DNA from: Streptomyces spinosus
GTDB lineage: Bacteria; Actinomycetota; Actinomycetes; Streptomycetales; Streptomycetaceae
Direction of reading: 5' to 3'
DNA length: 64,000 nucleotides
Assembly: GCF_020400655.1 (NCBI RefSeq)
Contig: NZ_JAINRC010000001.1
Location: 620,001 to 684,000 of the forward strand
In this document: piece by piece, positions 22,597-31,348 of the stretch
Position numbering within the stretch: the first letter of the stretch is position 1
Layout: every line of letters starts with the position of its first letter
Position numbers and translations under genes: made by a program
The notes under the pieces: generated by a model
What the model was told of the DNA's origin: nothing
Seen by the model: only the letters and a program-made list of their open reading frames with translations
The model's database searches: none

Positions 22597-23619
22597 GTGC
22601 CCGTCATCTCCGCTCCCCACGCCTTCAACGAAGGAAGTCTCTTCGTCGACCTAGAGTCGATTTTCGGACACCGCCTCTACCTCAAGTGCGAGGGCTTCAA
22701 CTTCGCCGGCTCCATCAAGTTGAAGGCCGCGAAGGAGATGGTGGAGAGCGCCGAGCGGGAAGGATCCCTGACGCCGGATTCCATCCTCGTGGAGTCCTCG
22801 TCCGGAAACCTGGGCGTCGCCCTCAGCATGATCGCCGCCAGCAAGGGCTACCGGTTCCTGTGCGTGACGGACCCCCGGTGCAACCTGTCGACGAAACTGC
22901 TGATGGAGGCCCTCGGCAGTCACGTGCACGTCGTGACCGACCTGGACGCGGGCGGCGGCTTCCTGGGCACGCGGCTGGAGTACGTCCGCTCGCTGTGCGC
23001 GTCCGACGACCGCTACGTGTGGCTCAGCCAGTACACCAACCCGGGCAACTGGCGGGCGCACTTCCGCACGACGGCACCGGAGATCGCCGTCCACTTCCCG
23101 CGTCTGGACGTGCTGTTCGTCGGGACGGGCACCGCCGGGACGCTGATGGGCTGCGCCCGCTACTTCCGCAAGTGGCACCGGCCGGTGCGGATCGTCGCCG
23201 TGGACAGCGTGGGCTCGGTGGCCTTCGGCGGCACCCCCGGCCGCCGGATGATCCCCGGCCTGGGCATGAGCATGCGCCCGCCGCTGCTCGACGAGAGTTA
23301 CGTGGACGAGGTGGTCCGGGTGGAGGAGGCGGACACCATCCGCACCTGCCACCGCCTGGCCAGGCGCGGCTTCCTGTTCGGCGGTTCCACGGGCACCGTG
23401 GTGAGCGCCGCGACGGACTGGCTGGCCCGGCACGGCACCCGTGACCTCACGGCGGTGGCGATAGCCCCCGACCTCGGGGAGCGCTACCTCGACACCATCT
23501 ACCAGGGCAACTGGCTGCGGGACCTCTACGGCGAGCACCTGCTGGACTCCGCCCGGGTGCACAGCGCCTGGGAGGGGGACTCCGCGTCCCGGGCGCCGGG
23601 ACGCCGCCGCAGAGCGTAG
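22597..23619 (+). CDS. SbnA-like PLP synthase for 2,3-diaminopropionate (340 aa)
   Basis: Fold-type II PLP enzyme of the cysteine-synthase family, subgroup SbnA. It joins O-phospho-L-serine with L-glutamate to make the amino-acid adduct used by SbnB. The PLP lysine is K41 in FAGSIKLKAAK (changed from the usual GSFKDR of cysteine synthases, as in SbnA/VioB proteins). VESSSGNLGVAL binds the substrate carboxylate, GTGTAGTLMGCARYF the PLP phosphate. The GTG start at 22597 has AGGAGG six bases upstream. Last gene of the plus-strand operon; a long hairpin follows 21 bases after the stop. Confidence 0.9.
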   Translation: MPVISAPHAFNEGSLFVDLESIFGHRLYLKCEGFNFAGSIKLKAAKEMVESAEREGSLTPDSILVESSSGNLGVALSMIAASKGYRFLCVTDPRCNLSTKLLMEALGSHVHVVTDLDAGGGFLGTRLEYVRSLCASDDRYVWLSQYTNPGNWRAHFRTTAPEIAVHFPRLDVLFVGTGTAGTLMGCARYFRKWHRPVRIVAVDSVGSVAFGGTPGRRMIPGLGMSMRPPLLDESYVDEVVRVEEADTIRTCHRLARRGFLFGGSTGTVVSAATDWLARHGTRDLTAVAIAPDLGERYLDTIYQGNWLRDLYGEHLLDSARVHSAWEGDSASRAPGRRRRA

Positions 23620-23640
23620 CGGAGGGACGGTCCGGCGGGA

Positions 23641-23684
23641 GCCGGTCGGGTGACGCCTGAACGATCAGGCGTCAGCCGACCGGC
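23641..23684. terminator. Bidirectional terminator, 20-bp stem
   Basis: Arms 23641-23660 and 23665-23684 pair over 20 bases with one mismatch around an ACGA loop. It lies between the convergent operons. The stop codon of the MFS gene (minus strand, 23672-23674) sits inside the right arm, so the terminator overlaps coding sequence. Confidence 0.85.
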
Positions 23685-24850
23685 TCCGGCGTGCGGGCCC
23701 GCCACGGGATGCGGAAGGCGGTCGCCGTGACGATCAGGGCGGAGACCGCCACCATGGCCATGCCCACGGTCAGGTTCGCCGCGCCGGCGACGAAGCCGAT
23801 CAGGGCGGGCCCGGCCAGCAGGCCCGTGGTGCCCATGGCGGCGACCAGCGCCAGCGCGTCCGCGCCGTGGCCGGCCGCCGCCACGTACACGCACGGGGTG
23901 ACAGCCGCCGCGCCGAGGCCGACGCAGGCGAAGCCGAGCAGCGTGGGCACCACTCCCCCGGCGAGCAGCGCGAGGGCGAGGCCCACGGCGGCCACCGCGC
24001 TGCCGGCCCGCACCACACGTCCGTCGCCCCAGCGGGTGCGCCAGCGGTCGGCCCACGCGCGGGCCAGCAGCATCATCACGGAGACGACCGCGATGCCGAG
24101 CGGGGCGACGGCCGCCGGCGCCTTCACGACGTCCTTCATGTAGAGCGTCGACCAGTCGTTCATCGCGCCCTCGGTGATCGTGCCGAAGGCCATCGCGCAG
24201 CCCAGGAGGAGGGTCGTGGCGGAGGGCAGGGCGCGGCGGCCGCGGCGCTTCGGCCCGTCCGGGGCCGCGGGTCCGGGCTCCCGGTGGGTCAGCAGGCCCG
24301 GCCGGGCGCCGCCGAGCAGGAGCAGCAGCAGCGCGCCGGCCACGGCGAAGTGCGCCGCGACGGACGCGGTCAGGGTGGTCACGCCGGAGGTGAGCAGGGC
24401 GGCGGCGAGCAGCCCGCCGCTGAAGGTGGCGTGCAGCTGGGACATGGCCGTACGCCCGTGGGCGCTCTCCAGCGCGGCGCCCTGCGCGTTCATGGCCACG
24501 TTGAGGCAGCCGACCGCGACGCCGTCGGCGCACACGGCCAGCAGCGCGAGCGGGTAGTCCGGTACGGCGGACAGGGCGGCCAGGACTGCGATCAGGGCCA
24601 CGGCGGAGGCCAGGGACAGCAGGCGGGAGCCGAGCCGCCGCATCAGGACGGCGACCAGCGGGAAGGAGGCGGCCGCTCCGGCCCCGCAGGCCATCAGCAG
24701 CAGCCCCACCTCGCCGGCGCCCAGGTCCAGCCGGGTCTTCAGCGCGGGCAGCCGGGACACCCAGGTGCCGTACTGGAAGCCGAGGAAGCAGAACAGCGCG
24801 GCGATCGACCACTTGGCGCGCCGGAAGGAGGGGGCGGTGGGTGTGCTCAT
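23672..24850 (-). CDS. MFS transporter (392 aa)
   Basis: Twelve-helix major facilitator protein resembling the YbjJ-type subgroup. Hydrophobic helices run throughout; a central cytoplasmic loop at about residues 190-215 is rich in Arg and Pro (GPKRRGRRALP). The family sequence FLGFQYGTWVSRLPALK opens the protein, and MNAQGAALESAHGRTAMSQLHATFSGG is typical. Probably exports the product of the cluster, as SbnD does in staphyloferrin B synthesis; the assignment of cargo is inference. Its start shares a base with the stop of the acetyltransferase gene (TGATG), so it is translated as part of the minus-strand operon. Confidence 0.88.
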   Translation of the reverse strand: MSTPTAPSFRRAKWSIAALFCFLGFQYGTWVSRLPALKTRLDLGAGEVGLLLMACGAGAAASFPLVAVLMRRLGSRLLSLASAVALIAVLAALSAVPDYPLALLAVCADGVAVGCLNVAMNAQGAALESAHGRTAMSQLHATFSGGLLAAALLTSGVTTLTASVAAHFAVAGALLLLLLGGARPGLLTHREPGPAAPDGPKRRGRRALPSATTLLLGCAMAFGTITEGAMNDWSTLYMKDVVKAPAAVAPLGIAVVSVMMLLARAWADRWRTRWGDGRVVRAGSAVAAVGLALALLAGGVVPTLLGFACVGLGAAAVTPCVYVAAAGHGADALALVAAMGTTGLLAGPALIGFVAGAANLTVGMAMVAVSALIVTATAFRIPWRARTPEPVG

Positions 24851-25353
24851 CAGCCCGCCTTCCGCACTGCGGCGACCTGGGCCGACATGTACACCGCGCC
24901 GCCGCCGTAGCCGGCCGGCACCCGCGCCTCGTGGTGGGGGCGGTAGCCGTTGGCCCGCCAGAAGGACTCCCTGCCGGCGACGGCGACCAGCGAGATGGTG
25001 GCGAAACCCTGGGCGCGGGCCGCGTCGGTGAGGTGCCGGACCAGCCGGGTGCCCAGGCCCCGGCGCCGCACGGGCGCGCTGACGGCCAGGTCGTGCAGGT
25101 GGAGGTTGGTGGTGTGGTGGGCGCCCCGCTCCGGGCGGGCCGGATCGGGGCAGTGGAACCGCGGGTACGGCAGGGCGAGGACGTAGCCCGCGATCCGCCC
25201 GTCGAGCTCCAGGACGAAGCTGGTGCCCGCCGGGGCCCGGGACCGCAGGACGGCCTCGCCCTCCGTGAGCGAGGTGTCCGCGTAGGCTCCGGCCTCCAGG
25301 GCGGCGACCTGCGGCCAGTCGGCCTCGGTGATGCCCCGTACGAGGCCTGTCAT
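24850..25353 (-). CDS. GNAT acetyltransferase (167 aa)
   Basis: GNAT-fold N-acetyltransferase: LHDLAVSAPVRRRGLGTRLVRHL carries the acetyl-CoA-binding R-R-x-G-x-G/A loop, and AVAGRESFWRANGY the C-terminal strand. It could acetylate the cluster product (self-protection) or an intermediate amine. The start overlaps the decarboxylase end by gene order (stop codon of the decarboxylase two bases upstream), and its stop overlaps the MFS start. Substrate cannot be told from sequence. Confidence 0.85.
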   Translation of the reverse strand: MTGLVRGITEADWPQVAALEAGAYADTSLTEGEAVLRSRAPAGTSFVLELDGRIAGYVLALPYPRFHCPDPARPERGAHHTTNLHLHDLAVSAPVRRRGLGTRLVRHLTDAARAQGFATISLVAVAGRESFWRANGYRPHHEARVPAGYGGGAVYMSAQVAAVRKAG

Positions 25354-25354
25354 C

Positions 25355-26581
25355 TCAGTGGTGTCCTTCCTGGCCGCGGGTGCACTCGGCCCGCAGCGGG
25401 CGGATGCCGTTGAACCCCTGGGTCATGTAGCTGCTGGCGTAGGCGCCGGCGGAGAGGATCCAGACCGGGTCGCCGGAGCGCACGGACCGGGGCACGGGCA
25501 CCGGGTACCGGCCGGCACCGTAGGCGTCGTCGCTGTCGCAGGTGGGTCCGGCGACGATGGCGGGAACGTGCTCCTGCGTCTCCCGCCCGGGGAAGACCAG
25601 CGGGTGGGTGACCTGGTCCATCTCGTACAGGCCGTTGTACTTGCCGACGCTCAGGTACAGCCAGCGGGCAAGCCCGCCGTCCGGCTGCGTGCGTTCGGTC
25701 AGCCGGACCACGTGGGCGCGGACCACGCCGTGATCGGCGACCAGGTGGCGCCCCGGTTCCAGCACGAAGCGGAGCGGGGCGGCGGCCAGGGCGGTCAGGC
25801 GTTCCATGCCCTCGCGGAGCACGGTGAAGATCTTGTCCAGCGGCGGGTCGAGGGGGTTGCCGCGCCGGTCGAGGTAGCCGAGCGCCGGCAGCCCGCCGCC
25901 GAGGTTCACATGGTCGGGTACGATCCCCCGTCCGGCCAGTGCCGACAGGGTCCCGGCGAGTGTGTCCAGGGCCTGCTGCCAGGCCTCGCCGGTCATCTGC
26001 TGGGAGCCGACGTGCACGGACAGGCCGGCCGGGACGAGGCCGGCTGCGCGGGCCGTGTCCAGGACGCGGACGGCGTCGTCCGCAGCGCAGCCGAACTTGC
26101 GGTTCAGGCCCCACAGGGCGCCGTCCCCGCTGGTGGCGAGGCGGCAGAACACGCGGGCGCCGGGCGCGTGCGCGGCTATGGCGGTGACGTCCTCGACGCT
26201 GTCGGTGGCGAACGTGCGGACACCCAGGCGGTGGGCCTCGGCGATGTCCTGGTCGGACTTGATGGTGTTGCCGTAGTGGACGCGGTCCGGGTGCGCGCCG
26301 GCGCGCAGGGCCTGCTCGATCTCGGCGGGGCCGGCCGCGTCGAACCCCGCTCCGCGGGCGGCCAGGCTGTGCAGGACCTCGTCGACCGGGCAGGCCTTGA
26401 GGGCGAAGCGGACGCGGGTCCCGGGCAGTTCGCGCAGCAAGGTGTCGTATTGGCGCTCTATGCCGCTGAGGTCGTAGAGGAGGCGGTCCGGGGTGCTGGT
26501 GCGGGTCCGTCGTGGCCGGACGCGCCCGCCCGGCGGCAGTCGCATCTCGGACGGGGTCCCGCGCCCCCGCGGGGCGCTCAT
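25355..26581 (-). CDS. Fold-type III PLP decarboxylase (408 aa)
   Basis: Alanine-racemase-fold decarboxylase of the ornithine/diaminopimelate decarboxylase family. The PLP lysine is K62 in VRFALKACPVDE. Further family features are GAGFDAAGPAEIEQAL, the phosphate-binding GGGLPALGY, EPGRHLVADHG, and the Cys-Asp substrate loop GPTCDSDD. SbnH of staphyloferrin B synthesis belongs to the same family and decarboxylates a Dap-containing intermediate. Here it may act likewise on a Dap derivative or on a free basic amino acid. The first about 30 residues are Arg/Pro-rich and not conserved. ATG 26581 overlaps the stop of the preceding gene (ATGA). Confidence 0.87.
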   Translation of the reverse strand: MSAPRGRGTPSEMRLPPGGRVRPRRTRTSTPDRLLYDLSGIERQYDTLLRELPGTRVRFALKACPVDEVLHSLAARGAGFDAAGPAEIEQALRAGAHPDRVHYGNTIKSDQDIAEAHRLGVRTFATDSVEDVTAIAAHAPGARVFCRLATSGDGALWGLNRKFGCAADDAVRVLDTARAAGLVPAGLSVHVGSQQMTGEAWQQALDTLAGTLSALAGRGIVPDHVNLGGGLPALGYLDRRGNPLDPPLDKIFTVLREGMERLTALAAAPLRFVLEPGRHLVADHGVVRAHVVRLTERTQPDGGLARWLYLSVGKYNGLYEMDQVTHPLVFPGRETQEHVPAIVAGPTCDSDDAYGAGRYPVPVPRSVRSGDPVWILSAGAYASSYMTQGFNGIRPLRAECTRGQEGHH

Positions 26582-27867
26582 GTGCGGGCCGCCTTGATCA
26601 GTGCCGGCCAGCATTCGGTCAAGTGAGCGAAGTCTTCGATGTCCCGTGCGGCCTGGTCGAGTAACCCTTCGCGTTCCGCCCCGAGCCGGTCCGCGAAGGC
26701 CGCGTACCGGCCGCCCAGTTTGCGGTACGCCGTGTCCACCCGGTCCAGACGCCAGATGTTCTCGGCCCGGTCCACGGCCGTGCTCTCGCGCAGGAAGGTC
26801 ACGACACGGTCGGGGCGGACCCGCTGCCGCTCGTCCAGCAGGCCCGCGCCCTCGGCCGCCATCCGCTCGTACACGTCGTGGAAGTACAGCATCGACAGCA
26901 GGAACTTCACGAAGCGGCGCTGGTAGGCCGGGAAGCCGGTGTCCGTGCGGCGTTCGGGGGTGTGGAAGTTCTCGATGTGGCGGTTGTGCAGGATGCCGGG
27001 CAGGCCCGCGTCGTGGACGAGGTGGAGGAGGAAGTAGTCGCTGCCGATGGTGTCGGTGGCGGGCGGGAGGGGGACGCGCTCGTACACCGCGCGGTCGAAG
27101 GCGACGTTGCACATGTCGACGCGCATCGGGTCCACCAGGGTGAGGGTGGAGTGGTCCCCGGTGAAGGCAGCGGTGCCCGCGCCGGTGAACGACTCCTCGA
27201 CCAGCGCGCGTCTGCGCTCCTCCGGCCAGTCTCCGGGCGCCCAGAGGCCGACCACGTCGTGGTAGACCGCCTCGTCCAGGCGCCGTATCTCCGCGATGTC
27301 CACGGAGAGTTCGCCGATGAAGGAGGCTCCGGCCAGCGAGACCGGGCGGTGGGCCAGTGCCGGGTCGAGGTCGGCGCGGGTGACGGCGGCCGCGGCCTCG
27401 GCGGCGGGGCGGCCGAGCCAGGGCAGCTCGTGGTGGACGGGGAACACCGGCCGGCCGGCGTGGTGTTGGTAGGTGCTGTCGGAGTCGCGGCGGTGCACCG
27501 AGTCGCAGCCGAGGGCGGCGGCCAGCAGGAAGGCGCGGTTGGTGCAGGCGCCGTAGGAGACGGCGGGCGGGAGCATGAGGCGCAGCAGGCGGTCCGGTCC
27601 GGGCAGGCCCGCCTTCCGGATGGCCTGGCGCAGGAAGTCCCGCTGGGCCTCCTCGTCGTAGTGGTGGACGGTCACGCCCTGGTGCGGGGGCAGGGCGGCG
27701 ACCGTGCGCGTGTGCTCGCCGCGGGTGCGGTCGTCGGCGGAGTCCAGGATCAGCAGCTGGACGTCGGCGCCGAAGTGCCGGGCGGCGTGGACGGCTTCGG
27801 CGTGCAGGGCGGTGATGGTCGCGGAGCAGGCCCGGTTGGTGGGCAGGGCGAGGCAGACGCGGTTCAC
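26578..27867 (-). CDS. Glycosyltransferase-like protein, possibly DUF6271 (429 aa)
   Basis: Begins with a GT-A-like Rossmann strand (VCLALPTNRACSATITAL) and contains a metal-binding-like DSD (VHRRDSDSTYQH) near residue 130, as in nucleotide-sugar glycosyltransferases. I believe it belongs to the family of unknown function DUF6271, but cannot check this. Soluble, no signal peptide. It starts at GTG 27867, overlapping the PhyH stop (GTGA), and its own stop overlaps the decarboxylase start. It may transfer a sugar to the cluster product, but no sugar-nucleotide genes are near, so the role remains open. Confidence 0.75.
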   Translation of the reverse strand: MNRVCLALPTNRACSATITALHAEAVHAARHFGADVQLLILDSADDRTRGEHTRTVAALPPHQGVTVHHYDEEAQRDFLRQAIRKAGLPGPDRLLRLMLPPAVSYGACTNRAFLLAAALGCDSVHRRDSDSTYQHHAGRPVFPVHHELPWLGRPAAEAAAAVTRADLDPALAHRPVSLAGASFIGELSVDIAEIRRLDEAVYHDVVGLWAPGDWPEERRRALVEESFTGAGTAAFTGDHSTLTLVDPMRVDMCNVAFDRAVYERVPLPPATDTIGSDYFLLHLVHDAGLPGILHNRHIENFHTPERRTDTGFPAYQRRFVKFLLSMLYFHDVYERMAAEGAGLLDERQRVRPDRVVTFLRESTAVDRAENIWRLDRVDTAYRKLGGRYAAFADRLGAEREGLLDQAARDIEDFAHLTECWPALIKAART

Positions 27868-28895
27868 CGGGCACCTTCCGCGGCGGCCCAGGAGTCGAGG
27901 CCGAGCAGCTTGCGCCCCAGGCCGTTCAGTTCGGCGGGGCCGTAGCGGAGGGCTTCGGGCCGGCGGGCGTCACCGAGCAGGGTGGCGTTCCAGTCGGGGG
28001 TGGCGAGGGTGCGCCAGGAGTGCACGCGGGAGTCCCGCAGGGTGGTGTGCTCCTCCAGGGCGGGCATCATCGACAGGTACTGGACGGCTCGGACAGCGTT
28101 GTCGGAGAGGTTGGGCGCCACTCCGTGGGCGAGCAGCCCGTTGAAGATCAGCAGGTCGCCGGCCTGGAGGTCGGGGCGGACCACCGGGAACTCGGCGCGG
28201 TCGGTGTTGGGGCGGATTGGGTCGCGGCCGGGCGGCTGGGCGACGCGCCACTCCTCGAAGCGGCGGAAGAGTTCCGGCGCGCACTGGAAGCCGCCGAGTT
28301 CGGGGCGGGTGTCGGTGAGCGCGATGATGCCCTGCACGCGCTGCGGGAGGACGGCGAGGGTGGTGTCGACGTCCCAGTGCAGCTCGATGTCGAAGCCCTC
28401 GTCGGTGGCTTCGATGAGGGAGCGCGAACGGGTGCGTATGTTGGGCGGGTTGAGGTTGAGACGGTCCAGGGTGACCCACAGCTCCGGGCTGTCCCAGATG
28501 TCGGCGAAGGCGTCGTGGACGCGCTGGTTCTGCCGGCTGTCCCACAGGAGCTGGTGGTGGTAGGCCTCGACGAAGCCGTAGATGTAGAGGTGCCGGTCGA
28601 GTTCGGAACGGAACTCCGGCTCCTCGTACCAGGTGTCGGGGCGGCCCGGGTCGAGCCCCTGGAACTCCCAGGCGAAGTCGAGGAGTTGCTTGGCCTCGCC
28701 GGGCGTGATGGCCTCCCGTACGACGACGTAGCCGTACGTCTGCCAGAAGGCGAAGTCCTCCTCGGACAGCACGCGCAGCGGCTGGGTCTTGCGCAGGTCG
28801 CGCAGGGGGGTCGGGGCGAGGTAGGTCTCGCCGTCGGCGCTGAAGTAGGGGCGGCCGGTCGCCGCGCGGTGGAGGAAGGGGTGGGGCGTCTGCAT
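27864..28895 (-). CDS. PhyH-family Fe(II)/2-oxoglutarate dioxygenase (343 aa)
   Basis: Phytanoyl-CoA dioxygenase superfamily. The iron ligands are seen in IELHWDVDTT (His-x-Asp) and LLAHGVAPNLS (distal His). The Asp is present, so it should be a hydroxylase and not a SyrB2-like halogenase, where it is replaced by Ala or Gly. ATG 28895 has AGAGGA five bases upstream; an upstream GTG at 28919 would add eight residues without a site. First gene of the minus operon of five overlapping genes. Together with the SyrP-like enzyme it gives the cluster two oxygenases. Confidence 0.86.
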   Translation of the reverse strand: MQTPHPFLHRAATGRPYFSADGETYLAPTPLRDLRKTQPLRVLSEEDFAFWQTYGYVVVREAITPGEAKQLLDFAWEFQGLDPGRPDTWYEEPEFRSELDRHLYIYGFVEAYHHQLLWDSRQNQRVHDAFADIWDSPELWVTLDRLNLNPPNIRTRSRSLIEATDEGFDIELHWDVDTTLAVLPQRVQGIIALTDTRPELGGFQCAPELFRRFEEWRVAQPPGRDPIRPNTDRAEFPVVRPDLQAGDLLIFNGLLAHGVAPNLSDNAVRAVQYLSMMPALEEHTTLRDSRVHSWRTLATPDWNATLLGDARRPEALRYGPAELNGLGRKLLGLDSWAAAEGAR

Positions 28896-28959
28896 GCGAT
28901 TCCTCTGGAACTGGAACACGAAGTGCGGTGGAGATCCGGGAAAAGAGCAAGAGCGAGCG

Positions 28960-28983
28960 GGCCGCCCGCTGCGGCGGGCGGCC
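28960..28983 (-). terminator. Hairpin after the hexosaminidase gene
   Basis: GGCCGCCCGC and GCGGGCGGCC pair perfectly (10 bp) around TGCG, 14 bases past the stop of the das-type operon. It separates that operon from the PhyH operon downstream. Confidence 0.75.
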
Positions 28984-28997
28984 GGTGAGCGCGTGGG

Positions 28998-30521
28998 TCA
29001 GCCCGCGACGACCGCTTCGGCCGCCGCCACACCGCAGACCCGGGCGGCGCCGTAGGTGGCGATGTGCAGGGCGCCGCGGGGCGCCGCCTGGGGCAGGCCC
29101 ATCTCGACCACGACCGTGTCGGGCCGGGCGGCGAGCAGGGTGTCGAGGGCGGAGCGCATCCAGTCGTGCCGGTGCTCGTCGCGGACCACGGCGACGATCC
29201 GGCGGCCCTCGGCCGCGGCGAGGACGGCGGCACCGGCGCCCTCGCCGGTGAAGGAGCCGGAGGCGCTGCCGGGCAGCCGCCGCTGAAGTTCGTCGGCGAC
29301 GCCCCAGGGGGTCCGGTCGCCGACGGCGATGTTCGGCGTGGGGTTGAACTGGGCGACGTAGACCGGTCCGGTGACCGGTGCGGCGGCGCCGGCGCGGGTC
29401 ACGGTCAGCGCGCGGCGGGCCGCGACCAGGCCGATCTCGGGGTCGGCCGGGGTCTTCGCCGCGTCGCCGCGGGCGACGACGGTCCAGGCGGCCAGGTCAC
29501 GGACCCGGGCCGCCGCGTCGGCGAGCCGCTCCTCGGGGAGTTCACCGGAGCGTACGGCGGCCACGAGGGCGTCCCGGAGCCCCAGCACGGTGCCCTCGTC
29601 GCACAGCCCGCCGCCCACGCAGATGGCGTCGGCGCCGGCCGCGATGGCGAGGACCACACCGTGTTCGAGGCCGTAGGTGCCGGAGATGGCGCGCATCTCC
29701 ATGCCGTCGGTGACGATCAGGCCCTGGTAGCCGAGTTCGCCGCGCAACAGCTCGGTGAGGACGCGGCGGGACAGGGTGCCGGGGCGGTCCGGGTCGAGCG
29801 CCGGCACGAGGATGTGCGCGCTCATGATCGCCCGGGTGCCGGCGGCGATGGCCGCGCGGAACGGGGGCAGTTCGCGGGCGTACAGGGTGTCGGCGTCGAC
29901 GTCGATGCGGGGTACGGCGTGGTGGGAGTCGACGTTGGTGTCGCCGTGGCCGGGGAAGTGCTTGGTGCAGGCGGCGACGCCGGTGGACTGCAGGCCCTCG
30001 ACCCAGGCGGCCGTGTGCCGGGCCACCAGATCGGGGCTCGCGCCGAAGGAGCGGACACCGATGACGGGGTTGTCGGGGTTGGCGTTGACGTCGGCGGAGG
30101 GCGCCCAGTCGAAGGTGACGCCGCAGGCGGCCAGGCGCCGGCCCAGCTCGCGGGAGACGGCGCGGGTGAGACCGGGGTCGTCGACGGCGCCGAGGGCGTG
30201 GTTGCCGGGGAAGGAGGAGCCGGTGCGCACGTCGAGGCGGGTGACGTCGCCGCTCTCCTCGTCGATGGCGACCAGCAGGTCGTCGCGTTCGGCGCGCAAC
30301 TGCCCGGTGAGGGCGGTCACTTGTTCCTCGCTGACGACGTTGCGGCCGAACAGGGCGACGGAGGCGAGGCCCTCGCCGATGCGGCGGCGCACCCACTCCG
30401 GCGCGGTGGTGCCGTCGAACCCCGGTTGCAGCACCGCGAGGGCGTCCCGGGTCAGGGCGTCGCCGGCGGCTGAGCCGTTGCCGGACGCGGCGGTGGCGAT
30501 GGTGGTCATCGGGGGCGTCAT
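28998..30521 (-). CDS. dasD: Glycoside hydrolase family 3 beta-N-acetylhexosaminidase (507 aa)
   Basis: Likely releases N-acetylglucosamine from imported chitosugars or muropeptides. The N-terminal catalytic GH3 barrel has KHFPGHGDTNVDSHHAVP (the conserved Lys-His-Phe-x-Gly-His loop and the His/Asp dyad of NagZ-type enzymes) and VTDGMEMRAISGTYG with the catalytic Asp. No signal peptide, so it acts in the cytoplasm. A C-terminal domain of about 130 residues is present. ATG 30521 overlaps the permease stop (ATGA), with AAGGG immediately before; an ATG at 30509 is an alternative. Position behind the permeases matches dasD in the das locus of Streptomyces coelicolor. Confidence 0.88.
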   Translation of the reverse strand: MTPPMTTIATAASGNGSAAGDALTRDALAVLQPGFDGTTAPEWVRRRIGEGLASVALFGRNVVSEEQVTALTGQLRAERDDLLVAIDEESGDVTRLDVRTGSSFPGNHALGAVDDPGLTRAVSRELGRRLAACGVTFDWAPSADVNANPDNPVIGVRSFGASPDLVARHTAAWVEGLQSTGVAACTKHFPGHGDTNVDSHHAVPRIDVDADTLYARELPPFRAAIAAGTRAIMSAHILVPALDPDRPGTLSRRVLTELLRGELGYQGLIVTDGMEMRAISGTYGLEHGVVLAIAAGADAICVGGGLCDEGTVLGLRDALVAAVRSGELPEERLADAAARVRDLAAWTVVARGDAAKTPADPEIGLVAARRALTVTRAGAAAPVTGPVYVAQFNPTPNIAVGDRTPWGVADELQRRLPGSASGSFTGEGAGAAVLAAAEGRRIVAVVRDEHRHDWMRSALDTLLAARPDTVVVEMGLPQAAPRGALHIATYGAARVCGVAAAEAVVAG

Positions 30522-31348
30522 CCCTTCACGGCGCCGTCGGTCAGACCGCTGACAGCCTTGCGTTGCAGGAAGATGAAGAGGATCAGGATGGGCAGCGCGA
30601 ACAGGGACGAGGCGGCCATGGTGGCGCCCCAGTCGTCGCCGAAGGCGGTCTGGAACTGGGACAGCCACAGCGGCAGGGTCTGCTTCTCGATGTCCTTGTT
30701 GAGGATCAGGACGAGCGGGAACTCGTTCCAGGCGGTGACGAAGCCGAACAGCGAGGTCGCCATCAGGCCGGGCGCGAGCAGCGGGAAGATCACCTTGACG
30801 AAGGCCTGGGTGCGGGTGCAGCCGTCGACCATCGCCGACTCCTCCAGCTCCTTGGGCACGGCGGCGACGTAGCCGCGCAGCGTCAGGAGGGTCAGCGGCA
30901 GCACCATCATCGTGTAAAAGACGGTGAGCGGGACGAGGCTGTTGAGCATGTCGTTGTCGCGGACGATCAGGTAGATGGCGATGATCATGACCTCCCAGGG
31001 GGCCATCTGCGCCAGCATGAACGTCACGATGAGGCCGCGCCGGCCCTTGAACCGCAGCCGGGCGAGGGCGAAGGCGGCGAACAGGGCGATGACGAGCGAG
31101 AAGACGACCGACAGAACCGTGACGGTGACGGAGTTGACGACCAGGGTCCAGAAGTGGTCGGCGTCGACGGCCTTCTTGAAGTGCTCGAGGGTGGCGTCGG
31201 TCGGGAACCACACCGGGGTCTCGGAGATGATGTCGCCGGTCGGCTTGAAGGCCGTGGCGAACATCCAGTACACGGGGAACACGAAGCCGACGAAGAGGAC
31301 GACGGCGGTCGCGTTGGGCCAGAAGCGGCCGAAGAGCGAGCGCTTCAC
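30518..31348 (-). CDS. dasC: ABC sugar transporter permease, DasC-like (276 aa)
   Basis: Six-helix inner-membrane permease of the MalG/CUT1 type. The cytoplasmic EAA loop is ELEESAMVDGCTRTQAFVKVIFPLLAPG. First helix VVLFVGFVFPVYWMFATAF. GTG 31348 overlaps the DasB stop (GTGA) and is preceded by GGAGGA. Pairs with DasB to import N,N-diacetylchitobiose if this is a true das system. No ATPase gene is present; such systems usually use the shared MsiK ATPase encoded elsewhere. Confidence 0.9.
   Translation of the reverse strand: MKRSLFGRFWPNATAVVLFVGFVFPVYWMFATAFKPTGDIISETPVWFPTDATLEHFKKAVDADHFWTLVVNSVTVTVLSVVFSLVIALFAAFALARLRFKGRRGLIVTFMLAQMAPWEVMIIAIYLIVRDNDMLNSLVPLTVFYTMMVLPLTLLTLRGYVAAVPKELEESAMVDGCTRTQAFVKVIFPLLAPGLMATSLFGFVTAWNEFPLVLILNKDIEKQTLPLWLSQFQTAFGDDWGATMAASSLFALPILILFIFLQRKAVSGLTDGAVKG

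Noticed and set aside
14576..28895. Staphyloferrin-B-type siderophore cluster
   Set aside because: SbnA, SbnB, exporter and decarboxylase relatives are present, but IucA/IucC synthetases and the citrate synthase are missing, and no iron box was found near the operon starts.
27864..28895. SyrB2-like halogenase
   Set aside because: The His-x-Asp iron ligand pair is intact; halogenases replace the Asp with Ala or Gly.
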